Assembly (NCBI GenBank): GCA_025267735.1 | Contig: CM046307.1 | Span: 54,803,395 to 54,867,394 of the forward strand | From: Mactra quadrangularis | Lineage: Eukaryota; Mollusca; Bivalvia; Venerida; Mactridae | Length of the DNA: 64,000 nucleotides | Direction: 5' to 3' | Part shown: positions 52,672 through 64,000 of the stretch, one piece after another | How the letters are laid out: each line of letters begins with the position of its first letter | Numbering within the stretch: position 1 is the stretch's first letter | Translations under genes and position numbers: made by a program | Notes under the pieces: model-generated | What the model was told of the DNA's origin: nothing | Seen by the model: only the letters and a program-made list of their open reading frames with translations | Database searches by the model: none

Positions 52672-55600
52672 ATGCCACGGTAAGTTTACAGTGTCATTTT
52701 TATACGTTTTACCTTTAAGATCTAGCGATTTGTTCGCTAACATATTTTGTCCGAAAAAAATGTCCGAAAATGATGACACTTCTGTTTTATAATATTAGTT
52801 CAGGCTTAGACCCTAAACAAGCTAATCAAAACTCTACAAATGTGTATGATCGAGGTCCTATCATAGCGATCGGTTCAATATGGGAATCATGCCCTGACAA
52901 CATTTCATTTTATAGTCTAATTCAAGCCCAAATTATATTTGATAAACTGTAAATTTCTCGTTTATTTTTACAAATGAGGATAACTCTACTGTCTTTAGAC
53001 AGAAATGACATGATTGTGTGGTTAATAGTATATAATCATGAAATGGAGTGACTACATGATAAGCTAGATTTTCTTCTTTGTAGACCTGTCAAGAGAGGTG
53101 CCAGTAAGGCGGGTGAAGTAAGTGAGAAGATTGTAAAGAAAGGAAAGAAGAAGGGTATAACTAAAGCAGTACCTGAGTATGTTAATGATGATGCAATATA
53201 TGGTAACTTTGATGATGATCCTGATCCTGAATCTAGAGAATATATGTATGATGATATTGATGAATTTCATAATGCTAGAGAAAAGGTAAGTACAAGCAGG
53301 GCTTTTTTCAGTAGTTGGAGAAGGGGTCTGGGGAAATTTTATCGCAATTTCATTGATAGGGGAAAAATAAATCCAAGTTGAACTCCAAATTTGGGGAAAA
53401 CTGCTTGATTTCATAGACATTTCAAGAGGGGAAGGCGCCTGTAAACGGCCTCTGTTATATAAGGGAAAAAAGGTCTGACAAGATACAACAAACTTTATTT
53501 AAAGGCCGTGGCTAGAGCTACAGGAGTGCTGTAACCCTTGACAGCCCTTACAATGAAATGCTAGAGTTACTGGAGTCTATTAACATGAGTATGTTTCAAC
53601 TTTTAAACAACAAACATGACAATATAAGGTTGTCGTCTTTGAAGTGTTACATTCTTAGTGTTCTTAAGTGTTCAGTTATATATAACAAAAATGAGTATTA
53701 GCTAATAAACTATTTTCCAACAATTAAAGTTAAGACTATAAGCGTTCAGTGCTTTATATCTCCACATGTAGGGAAAGGTGGCATGCCCTTTTTAAAGGGA
53801 AATTAGTGACAAAAAATAACAGAATGGCTTTTTTAATTTTCTAGATCTAAAACATACACTGACAAAGCTGTATTTGCAATTATTATTATTTCTGTCTTTT
53901 GTTTGAAAATTTCACATTTGAAGCAATATCTAAGTCTGAAGTTTCTCAATGATAATACAGAAACAGCAAAAAGCATTCATAAGTAGAAAATTTTTAAGAG
54001 AGAAGAATTTGATTCAGCAAATGGGGGTGGAATATATACTTAATTTGGGAGAGGAAGGAGTCAAATTTTGGACTTGTATATAAATTATATTTCAGATGTT
54101 GCTAGATTCTGGTTATGAGTTAGAAGAAGATGGAGAGGAGGAAGAATCAAATGAGGTAACTGTTATTTATTGAGATTTGTTGTGCTTAGGGTTAAGTTTT
54201 AGTATGGTTTCTACAAAAAAAAAAGATAATTAAAATCAATGCATCATTGATTTTTAAGAATTTTTGTAAATTTTTATGTCTGCCTGACCTAACTTGATGA
54301 GCACTGTAGGAAAACAGGGTTCAACACTTACTATTTTTTCCAGGGATCTGGAAGGATACTCTAGTCAGTTATTCAGGGTAAGATCACTCCATATCATTAG
54401 GGATTCCTCCAATAATTGCAAAATTTTTGGTTAATACAGATTTACAGTCACAAATTGTTCATGGGAGTTCAAATTCATGTTGGAATAGGACAATTAAAGG
54501 GATCATGATAGAATCCCTAGCTAAGCATGTCTTTGATTCCTCCAAAGTTTTTGAGATCCTCTAAATCCCGGACATTGTTAGAGTTGAACACTAACATAAA
54601 CTTTTCCTACAATATAGGAGGAAGTATTAGCTCTAGACTCAGAAGATTCTGATGATGATGAAATCAGAGCACTGAAAGCACAACTACGACAAGTTAAACA
54701 ATTTCAACGTAAGAAAGTAATTGATAGTGATATAGAAGATCAATCTGAGGAAGATGAAGAAGCAGGTATAACTTTAAGTCTATTTATTTTAGATTCACAT
54801 CACCTGTATGAATGTCAGACGATCCGTCCCCAGTCACATCCGTCCTTGGACGATTCGTCCTTGGACGATCCGTCCCCAAATTGGGGACGGATCGTCTAAA
54901 GAATGTTAGGATGATTCGTCCCCTTATGTGTATAGCCCAATGAGCATTATTAATACGACCTGATATAATATATGTGTATTCTGTGTTTATTCTTTTATTT
55001 TTACATTATTTTATAAATCTTTTTTTAAATTTCATACAAAATTACGACACAGAGAACAGCAAATTTAATTTCATAAACATTTTGTACTGGAATGAAGCTC
55101 AAGTACTATGCATTGTTGAATAAAGATGTAGTTTAATCAACGTGATTAATACAATTATAATTCATTGCTTCAAATTGAAAAATAAAAAAGTAAGCAATAG
55201 ACCTATGAACATGTTACATTGTTATAAAAAGATGTGTTCAATTTAATGAGATTGGTGAATATAAGATAAAATAAAATTAATTTCAAAGTTGTTCGTTTTA
55301 TTTTCCTATTTGTATTGGTGAATATGAATAAAATAAATTTAGTATTAAAATGTTTGTTTTATTCTCATATTTGTATCACATTATAACAATTTTGATATAG
55401 ATCTATGTCACGTCCTCTTCGGTGAATACTTACCTCAAACATGTAGGATTGTATTGAAATAAAACATCAATTGGCAAAATCTAATCAAAAGATGAATATC
55501 TGCACATAAATCTTCTATTATTCGTATAAAATCAATTCCCGTATACACTTTTATAAAATGGGGACGAATCGTCTAAACTCTGATATTTTGGGGACGGATC

Positions 55601-58600
55601 GTCCAAGGACGAATGTGACTGGGGACGGATCGTCTAGAGGGAGAATAGTCTTGGGGACGGATCGTCCGTATACCACCTGTATCCTTAAAATATAGTTAAG
55701 TTCCATTGTTAGGATAATCAAAATTGTTGGTCTTACAGTAATTGCGGAATAGTCTTAATTAAAGGTTCCATTTTCTTCTCAAATAAAACATTTGATACGT
55801 GTGTTGTATAAAGCTCTTGATTTTGCATCAATCAAGGTGATCTTAAAAGGGAAACTAGATTGTGTGTCTTTAGGTGTGTTATATTAATTTATTTTACCTT
55901 GTTTGTTAAACAAGGGTCTTAGATTTATCAGTTATCACTGTTGAGTCTGCTTCCTGGTGCCCCTAGTTCTGAGCTAGTAGGAACGATAAAGATTCTTGCT
56001 CAAGGAAACAATGAGGTAGGTTTTGGGTGTGATTTAAACCAACAGAGTTGGCTATATAATTATTACCTGGGCAACACCATAACCATTTGGCCAGGCCCAC
56101 TCTTAAGCAGAGCTTGAAGTGTGGTGGTTAGCATGTTCAAGCATGATATCCAGCTTCTATACCTGTACTTCACAATGATAAGTAACACACATGCAACTTG
56201 TGGTTGTTGTTAATCTTAGAACTAGAAATTAATCAGTAAAACTTAAACTTAGTATTGTATTTTTTCATTTATTAGTTATTGAATGTATATGTTTATTTAT
56301 TTTGTTCAGGTTTACCAGATAATAAAGCATGGGGTAGTCGAAGAAGCAGGTACTATGGTGATGATAATATAGGTAAGTTGTGATGACTTTGCACCAGTTT
56401 GCTATGTTTCTTCTAGGACTGCGTATCTTGGCCAAGGTCGCGATACGATACGTATCACGATTCATGCCTCCTGATTACGATATTAATCGCGATATGATGT
56501 AAGTTGTAAATTTGGTATGAATGCATTGACAAATTATGACATTTTTATCAAACAATCATAAAATAAAAAAAGTTATTAATTTGCCATATTTGGCACAAAA
56601 TAAAATCAACAAAACAAATGTTATCTTTGTTTAATGACTATTGAGAATAAGAAGTAAATTAAAAGATTTGCAATTGCAAGTTAAATGCTTTAGATATATA
56701 GTATATTTTGTTTTTAACTGATTTCTTATAAAGGGCCTTCTGAATCGCAATTTTTTAGGACACGATTGGATACATCCGTATCGGACAGTCGCAAATACAA
56801 TTTCACGATGCATATGTGAATGGTTACAGCCCTAGTTTCTTCAATGTATCCAACAAAAAAACTATGTTTTATGGCAGCAGTGAAATTCTATTAATAGTTT
56901 TACTTGTTTGTATATTGTATTTCTTAATGTTTTACCATTTTAGATTTTTAAATAATGTCAACAATTTCATATGCAAGGGAGTTAATTACAACCTCATGTT
57001 AACAGTTTTTAAAATATTTTTTAAATTACAATGTTATGTAATGAATCTGATCATCCATACACATTGCTTAAACATAGTTTAATGAATGAAACATATTATG
57101 TTTTGTTAGCTTTTATCATACTTACACAAAATTTAGTTTGAAGTATTTATGTCATTAGAGACTGCATACCTTATATACTGTTTTCCTTGAAATCAGTATA
57201 AGCCACAATGTGTTTGAAGTTGTGTGCCAAATGTCACATCCACACCCAGTTTCGTTCCACTGCAATATTAAAATAAGCCAAAGGTTTAGTTATAATTCAA
57301 TATTGTGTAAAAACTTTTTGTATTGGCTCTATTGTTAGTGTCTATATAGACATAACTTTACCACTGCATGCCTCCCTAAGAATGAAATTATGAAAACATG
57401 TGTATTAGTAATAAAGATTACTTATTGAATGGAAAGCAAAAACATCATTCCCTAATAAGTTTTAAATGCCTCCAACCTATATGGACACCAGGTTCAACTG
57501 TTAAAAATCCTTGGCAAAACACTGCAACAAGAAGTCTTTAACCTGTCAAAACACTGCTCCGAGAAGTCTTAAACCTGTCAAAACACTGCTTCGAGAAGTC
57601 TTTAACCTGTCAAAACACTGCTTCGAGAAGTCTTTAACCTGTCAAAACACTGCCCTGAGAAGTCTTTAACCTGTCAAAACACTTCTTTGAGAAGTCTTTA
57701 ACCTGTCAAAACACTGCTCCGAGAAGTCTTTAACCTGTCAAAACACTTCTTCAAGAAGTCTTTAACCTGTCAAAACACTTCTTCAAGAAGTCTTTAACCT
57801 GTCAAAACACTTCTTCCAGAAGTCTTTAACCTGTCAAAACACTGCTCCAAGAAGTCTTTAACCTGTCAAAACACTGCTCCAAGAAGTCTTTAACCTGTCA
57901 AAACACTGCTTCGAGAAGTCTTTAACCTGTCAAAACACTGCTCCAAGTAGGCTTTAACCTGTCAAAACACTTCTTCAAGAAGTCTTTAACCTGTCAAAAC
58001 ACTGCTTCGAGAAGTCTTTAACCTGTCAAAACACTTCTTCAAGAAGTCTTTAACCTGTCAAAACACTGCTTCGAGAAGTCTTTAACCTGTCAAAACACTT
58101 CTTCAAGAAGTCTTTAACCTGTCAAAACACTACTCCGAGAAGTCTTTAACTTGTCAATATTACAATGTTTACTCTTCAGTGATGAGGAAGATTTTGTCTG
58201 ATGACGAGGAACAAGAAGCTTTATTAGAAGAGAAGGAAGCTCTGAGAATACAAAAACAAATGGCTGAAGAATTAGATGACCAGGACTTTGGTCTAGATAT
58301 GTTTCAGGTCAGATATAGTGATAATACATCAGTCACTGCAAAACATTGCGGACCTACGAACGGACTTACGAATTCTGTAGATAAATAGAAGGTCTGTCTA
58401 GATCTGCAGTTTTATAAGACCGACTGTCTGGGAAAATATTTGATCTTCATCCACACTGTTTTCAAGTCATCAAAATATGTTGTGTCGTTATCTAGTTTGT
58501 ATGATTTGGTTTGGTCCTGTTTTATTTTGATCTTAACAGGACCTACTGTCCAGTAATAAACTGTAGAGTTTCTCAGTGACTGCAATACACACAGTGTGTA

Positions 58601-61600
58601 TTGTCTGACAAACCTTAACCTACTAGACTAAAGCCAGGAATTGTGGAAATTGATTGCCACTGGTGATTATTACTTTTACATATAGTCTGACTGGTGGATA
58701 ATTTAAAATACAAACTCAGGCTAGTGCTCCAGAATAGTTAAGGAAATGACTGCTTACACTGCTGAGTTTCATTACATGTACAAAGATTTCATGTTGTGGT
58801 GTTTAAATCAATTGCAATTGTGAAATATAGTATTTTATCACATGAAAGCAGTTTTTGTGCAGATTTTGATAATTTTCAGTCATGTCACTGTAGCCACCCC
58901 TCCTAATAAACTGTCCATGATGAGGATTAGGTCTTTCAAGTTGTGCTGAGCCATTACATGCACTATGACCTTTCAGTCCATACAATCAGTCACAAAAATC
59001 CCCTCTATTCTATTAAACTCAAACAAAGTCAGTACTTTCAGTGCTGTAATACATATTGTCATTATTTTATTTTAGCCAAGTGAGAAGACTACACAAGAGA
59101 CAGAAAAGAGTGAACAGATAACGAAAGATCTCTCTGCTTTGACTGAGAAAGAAAAATTAAAGGTAAGATTTCCTATTTGAAAACTGGTCACCTGCCTTTT
59201 TTAAGCTTTATGGTACAACATAATACTAGTAAATTTGATATGCTTTACTGGAAAAAATAACTTCTTTGCTTGTTTAATGCCTTTTGTGTAAATTTGAATG
59301 GACGAAACATGGGTATTTACTAAAAATAACAGGTACTTCACTTATTCAAATAAATGTCAACCATTTGCTAAAAGCATTTAAAGCTAACAGTCCCAGGTAA
59401 AGTCTAGATCTCATGACCCAAACTTTTAATCCAGTACTAAGCATAAACTCTAACCAGTGGTTGATAACTGCCATACTTGATACTGAAGTAAGTTGGAGAA
59501 AGGCCGGAGAAAGTATATCAAGATTTAACCCCAGGAAGGTATGTAGTATCCACCCAGAAATTGAACTTGTGATCCATGTACTGAGCTATCCTAGTGGGTA
59601 TCATTGACCTTTCCCTGTGTGACCTATTTTTTATTGAATAACAATATGTTTTCCCATAATCATGACTATGTTCTTTATTATTTATACTTTGTTTTGGAGA
59701 CAATTGACATTATGTCGGACTTCCCATTTCTAAATATTCATAATTTTTTCACCAATGAAAAAAATAAGTGTATACTAGGACAAACATAGTCATATGTTTT
59801 GGGACACAAAGGATTACTTTATCCAACAAATTAGCCACTTGTTATAGTAGCCTCAGCATAATGTCCATTTGAAATTTAGACCTTTGTTAAATATCATATG
59901 CTATTAGATAAAGTCATGAAAAGGTCTATTAACAATTATATATTTAATTTTCAGTTAATCAAGAAAAAATCACCTGAGTTATTGACATTGATTGATGATT
60001 TTAAAGATAAGGTTAGTAATTTTATATTGTTCAATTTTATTCAACTGTCAGTGGCGCATACATTAACCCCATTGATTTAAATACTCATCAATGCATTAGT
60101 TCTGTACTCATGATTGATTTAAATCAGTGTGGTTAATTTATGCGCCACTGACTGCTGAATAAAATGTAACAACAATACCTTCTGTTCACTTAACTAGGCA
60201 AGACTGTTTGTAGGCAATTTTCACCTCTGTTGTTCAAGATTGATTAAATTCTCTTTGTTTTTTATCCTTCTCGCATCTTCATTCATTAGATTTGTTGAAT
60301 TGTTCCTGCCTTCTGTTTGTTAAGTATTTTAATAAAAAAATGCATCACATTTGCTTGACTGATTTCTTGAATCATTTATTAAATCATTTAGATAACAATA
60401 GGGCCATAGACTAACAAAAGACTACATCTGGAATTCAAATATTTTGGTTTTCCCCTGCGGTTCAAATAAACTTTCACCGTCTCAATGAAAACTTGTTTAC
60501 AAAAAACAATAGAATTTAATCATATTCTGTGTTTTTAAACAATAATGCCTTGCAAACTATGTATCACTTGAGCATGAATCGAAAAAAACACAAATTAGAG
60601 TTCTGAATTAGGTCTTTTTTACAAATGATCACCACCTGCACATCTAGAAAAAGAAATATGTAGTCTTATTTTTTAATCACCAGCTGGTGCTAGTGTGGAT
60701 TTTAGGATTGGGTTAATAGGTGAATAATTATTCATTCCTTGACTTGGTACTAAAGTATAGTCCAACAATATTAACCTGAGCTTGAACTACCTAATTATAA
60801 TAATTACACACTTCACTTACATAAAATCGTGAGTTTCCGTATGCGTGTATACGGTTATACACGTGTTTATAACAACCGATGTGAGTATAAATCAATTTAT
60901 TAAAAGCAGCATGTTATTGTACGTATAATTTTGGACACATAAGTTTTTGGGTAAACAAGTAAGTCAGCAGTATTATGGCACAGTTTCAAAGTATTTATTC
61001 TTATGAAAACAACATTAATTGTTTAGTACGTGTATTTTGACGAAAGCTTCCGATACTGCGTAATTTACAAACTATGACAAAAATAGACTGTAAATGCTTA
61101 GTTTAATATATTCTTGCATAAAGGTCAAGCTCAGGTTAATTCTGTTGGACTATAATAAGCTTGACATAATTATCTTGTTTTGTGTTTTATGTAGAATTGA
61201 ATTGAATCAATCATTTTTTCATATTCTTTTGCTGTATATTACTCATATCATTAAATTTTATTAATCTGTTGACAAATACATTAACCATACTGATTTAATA
61301 CTCAATATTTGTTTGATAATTCCCTATTACTAATAAATGAATATGGGTATCTATGTTTATGGATTGTGAGTACAGAAGTACTGTAGTGAGTTTTAAAATC
61401 AGACGGTTAATAATTCATAAGAATCTCTTACAGTTGTATAAAATTTAACAATATCAATTTTTTGTTGAATGTTTACAAATAGATGGCAGAATTTCAGAAG
61501 TTATCTCTGGTGAAGGAATGGATAGAAAAAGAACACCACACAGGAAGTGCTGTTGATTATGTCTATACTAAAATGAAATTGAATCTAAAGTAAGTGTATA

Positions 61601-63696
61601 ATTATTACATGTACATTTAAAGTTACAAATAAATCTTATAAAACTCTCAATTCATTAACTAATTAACCAGCTTCTCTAAATATATTGTAAAAATATACAT
61701 ATAATATAAAAGCCATCAAGAAATGCTTCAGATGATAAATTTAAAGGCTACTTAAGGGAGGTTATTCTGATTTTATAAGGAACAAATAAGGAATTTGAGT
61801 TTAGCATGACTTGCAATTGTAAGAATAGTTTCTCTTTATTAAGTTTATTTCACTATTCCAATATGGCTTTTAAGATTCTGATACGATAGGCCTATGGCAC
61901 ATGCTATATGGTTTCACAATACAACCATTTTAGGATGCAGCCATTATAATTAGCTGGATTTTTCAACGAAAAAATTCGGCTTATAGCTTGGCGAAACCCG
62001 GGTAGGCAGGCAGTTATCCCGTGTCGTTATCAATTGCATTTAAGTTTTTTCTTTACCATATATTTCTGCTATTTATTGTCAGATCTTTATGAAACTTCAT
62101 ACAATGATAACATACCATGTAATGAACATAATTAGAAAGTAACCTTAACTCTACCTGGCTTTATTATGGATTATTTCCCTTTGTAATTTTTGTGTTAAAG
62201 TTTTTTTATGTTGGATATCTTTGTCATTTATGATCAGATCTTGATGAAAATCCGGCATTAATGTGGTTTCCACATTACATTTCTTGTCATGATAATAACT
62301 TAGTTATTTTTCCAGTGATTTTGTAAATTGATGTACTAAATGTTTATCATGTACTGTAAATTAATGTGTTGTGCCTTTGATATTTCAAGACCTTCTACAA
62401 GAAAACAGGAACTACTCTTTAGTACAGAAAATTGCCTCACTATAATAAACTCTTCCTGTGATGCATGTGACATAATATTTCTAAGTGTAAATTATGAGTA
62501 TGTTATATCTACTTACAGCCAAATGTAAAAAGACAATGAAGTTGTTATAAAGTGTAGTTTATCTTGTTTATACTTTCAGTTATTGTACAAATATTGTGTT
62601 TTATTTAATGTTAAAATCTAAACAAATTGAAGTAGAAAATCATCCTGTTATAAAGAGAATTCTACAGTATAAAAAGGTATGTTTTGTTGTTTTTGCTGGG
62701 TTTAACACCGTAGCAACACATTGTATAGGTCATATAACGGCGGTCAGTCAACCTACTCACTCCTGGAAAGGCTAAATCTATGGATTTAGCTGTTTACCAA
62801 CTACTAAGCGCATACTTTCGTCAGTGACTGACAACTGCCCTACATAATTAAAAATCATTGGTAGGAGGGAGAATGGCCGTTGAAATATTTTCATGACCAA
62901 GCTCCACAAAAGTATGCTCCGCCCGGGAATTGAACCCACGACCACTGGATCAGTAGACTTAAAAAGGTTTGATTAGACGTTTTGTTGTATAGTAGGCTAG
63001 CTTACGTATAACTTGAATATATGCAGCAAAAAATATTGTTTCTAGTCATGGACTTCATACTTGATAGTTGGATGAATCAGATTCTCACTTCCTGACCTCT
63101 GCATGATGTACCTGATCTCTGCATGATATACCTGACCTCTGCATGATATACCTGACCTCTGCATGATATACCTGACCTCTGCATGATATAGTGTTTATTA
63201 AGATCAAGATTGTATGTATTAATTTATTGTTAATCTGTCCTTGAAAATACAAAATGCTACTGTAGTTGACCTCCATGACGTAAGAAGTAGTTTGTCATAA
63301 TTTAGTCTTGTGACTGACAGATAATGCAGCATTGCCAATGGGGTTTCCATTTAAAAGATCAGTTGGTTGTAAGATAAAATTAGATAATATTTGACAGCCT
63401 TAGGATTGTAAAATGAAAAAAGCTTTTTTAAATTATCAAAAAATTATTGATAGTCAGGTTAAATTTGTAAAACTGTACAAAATAACCAAATACAGAGTTC
63501 TGTAAATAAATAAAATTGTTTTTTTATGCTTAAATTCATTTTATATGCCAAAAATTGTTATATTTTTCCATTATTAGATTTCTACACAATTAGAGGTAGC
63601 AGATAAACAACTTAAACCAGAAATAGATGATATAGTATCACAACTACAGAATAATGGAACTGTTAAATTACAAGATAAATCTAGACCTGTATCCAG
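52672..63696 (+). CDS. UTP3: UTP3/SAS10 small-subunit processome protein, 5' part
   Basis: Nucleolar protein of the U3 snoRNP/SSU processome, needed for 18S rRNA maturation (family knowledge). Coding exons: 52672-52679, 53084-53285, 54096-54155, 54618-54765, 56310-56372, 58180-58307, 59076-59162, 59955-60011, 61483-61589, 62580-62676, 63578-63696; all GT/AG and in phase, 358 complete residues. The first coding exon holds only eight coding bases (MPR). Visible order: a basic start (KKGKKKG), an acidic region with DDIDEFHNAREK and EEEVLALDSEDSDDDE, WGSRRSRYYGDD, a coiled acidic stretch ending DDQDFGLDMF, then the Sas10/Utp3/C1D domain (about 229-345) with KLKLIKKKSPELLTLIDDFK, LNYCTNIVFYLMLKSK and HPVIKRILQYKK. 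The C-terminal Sas10 basic domain lies beyond the window, so the gene is cut by the edge (phase 2 at 63696). Confidence 0.93.
54810..55673. mobile_element. 864-bp element with 9-bp TSD and clustered terminal 14-mers
   Basis: Flanked by CACCTGTAT on both sides (54801-54809, 55674-55682). Both ends carry several copies of GGGGACGGATCGTC in both orientations (about four at each end). The middle is plain AT-rich DNA with no transposase. UTP3 intron. The 9-bp duplication suggests Mutator-like movement. Confidence 0.8.
56414..56834. mobile_element. 421-bp hAT-type MITE with 8-bp TSD
   Basis: Left end TAGGACTG, right end CAGCCCTA, flanked by exact GTTTCTTC (56406-56413, 56835-56842). The ends resemble the TAGGGCTG ends common in animal hAT elements, and the subterminal CGATACGTATCACGATTCAT fits too. 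UTP3 intron, 42 bp after exon 56310-56372. Confidence 0.8.
57516..58155. repeat. 32-bp minisatellite, exactly 20 units
   Basis: Unit of 32 bp containing AAGTCTTTAACCTGTCAAAA and a variable centre (CTGCTCCGAG, CTGCTTCGAG or CTTCTTCAAG types). The array is 640 bp without length change and ends 24 bp before the UTP3 exon at 58180. Confidence 0.9.
59385..59600 (-). repeat. tRNA-derived SINE copy 4
   Basis: On the minus strand GGATAGCTCAGTACATGGAT (A box) is followed by CAAGTTCAATTTC (B box) and the common body. It lies in the UTP3 intron after exon 59076-59162. Confidence 0.55.
60034..60165. mobile_element. 132-bp MITE with 35-bp TIRs
   Basis: ATTTTATTCAACTGTCAGTG and onward to ATTAACC pairs with the right end with three mismatches. 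It starts 22 bp after UTP3 exon 59955-60011. Confidence 0.7.
60756..61154. mobile_element. about 399-bp MITE with TA flanks
   Basis: TATAGTCCAACAATATTAAC at the left and its near complement at the right, both including AACCTGAGCTTGA. TA at both edges would fit a Tc1/mariner-type element. UTP3 intron. Confidence 0.65.
62698..62958 (-). repeat. tRNA-derived SINE copy 5, best preserved body
   Basis: The minus strand reads GTGGTCGTGGGTTCAATTCC (strong B box), then GGCGGAGCATACTTTTGTGG, GAGCTTGGTCATGAAAATAT and the GGCAGTTGTCAGTCACTGAC core. The A-box end appears truncated. It shares its far end (TTTAACACCGTAGCAACACA) with copy 3. Confidence 0.75.
63091..63190. repeat. 20-bp tandem repeat, five copies
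   Basis: CCTGACCTCTGCATGATATA repeated exactly five times over 100 bp with two substitutions in the first two units. UTP3 intron. Confidence 0.9.
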
Positions 63697-64000
63697 GTAT
63701 GATAACATCTGTATCATTGACTTTCTAACAGCATTTATTTTTCACATTTAAGGGAAATGTGATAGGGCCCTTTTTAAGAGGATTATAGCTACAAAAAAAA
63801 AATTTTGGGAATTTTTTTTTTTTCGTTTTCAATACTTCAGATAATATCCACTTAAAGAGTAGTTTTTTAAAGGAATATTTCTGTCTTTATATTTTAAATT
63901 TTCATTTGTTCTTAAATTTCTCAATAATAGTTATGAATTTGGCAAAATGAAATGAATATTACAAAATTTAAAGGGGAGGGGAATTTTGCTTTAGGGAAGT
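63697..64000 (+). other. UTP3 intron running off the window
   Basis: Begins with a GTATGA donor after exon 63578-63696. No further exon is visible before the edge, so the 3' half of UTP3, including the C-terminal Sas10 domain, lies outside. Confidence 0.7.

Noticed and set aside
53064..53420. 118-codon minus-strand open frame
   Set aside because: Antisense to the acidic UTP3 exon; hydrophobic composition is what reversed acidic and basic codons produce.
57516..58155. CRISPR-like regular array
   Set aside because: The whole 32-bp unit repeats without unique spacers, in a eukaryotic intron; it is a minisatellite.
62915..62950. tRNA gene, suggested by a strong B box
   Set aside because: No cloverleaf can be completed; the A-box side is lost and the body matches the SINE family.

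Overview
This window is AT-rich, intron-rich animal nuclear DNA. Four spliced genes sit among many introns and small repeats. Conserved exons, tRNA-derived SINE copies and dense short inverted-repeat DNA elements suggest an invertebrate, most likely a bivalve or related mollusc. That placement is inference; no sequence search was run.

Layout. (1) About 25.5 kb down to 4.0 kb, minus strand: a complete RFX-family transcription factor (RFX1/2/3 group). Fifteen constitutive coding exons give a 788-residue product. Two further in-phase candidate exons (27 and 84 nt) lie in the 6.7-kb intron just before the DNA-binding domain. (2) 27.8-45.4 kb, plus strand: a complete alkaline phosphatase of 516 residues in 11 exons; all exon phases join and the catalytic and metal-site residues are present. 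(3) About 51.1 kb down to 45.7 kb, minus strand: an unrecognised small gene with a tentative exon chain, convergent with the phosphatase and divergent from gene 4. (4) From 52.7 kb past the right edge, plus strand: a UTP3/SAS10 ribosome-biogenesis protein, 5' part only (11 coding exons, 358 residues).

The genes show no shared pathway; they look like ordinary neighbours. The rest is intron and intergenic sequence with mobile elements. Several have readable target-site duplications: two hairpin elements (9-bp TSD), an 864-bp element with clustered 14-bp motifs (9-bp TSD), a hAT-type MITE (8-bp TSD), and a 3.3-kb element with about 360-bp terminal inverted repeats (5-bp TSD) that contains a nested Harbinger-like transposase remnant. 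There are also three exact or near-exact minisatellites and a 2.3-kb inverted-repeat element carrying a dispersed 13-mer array.

No CRISPR, operon, rRNA or functional tRNA gene was seen.
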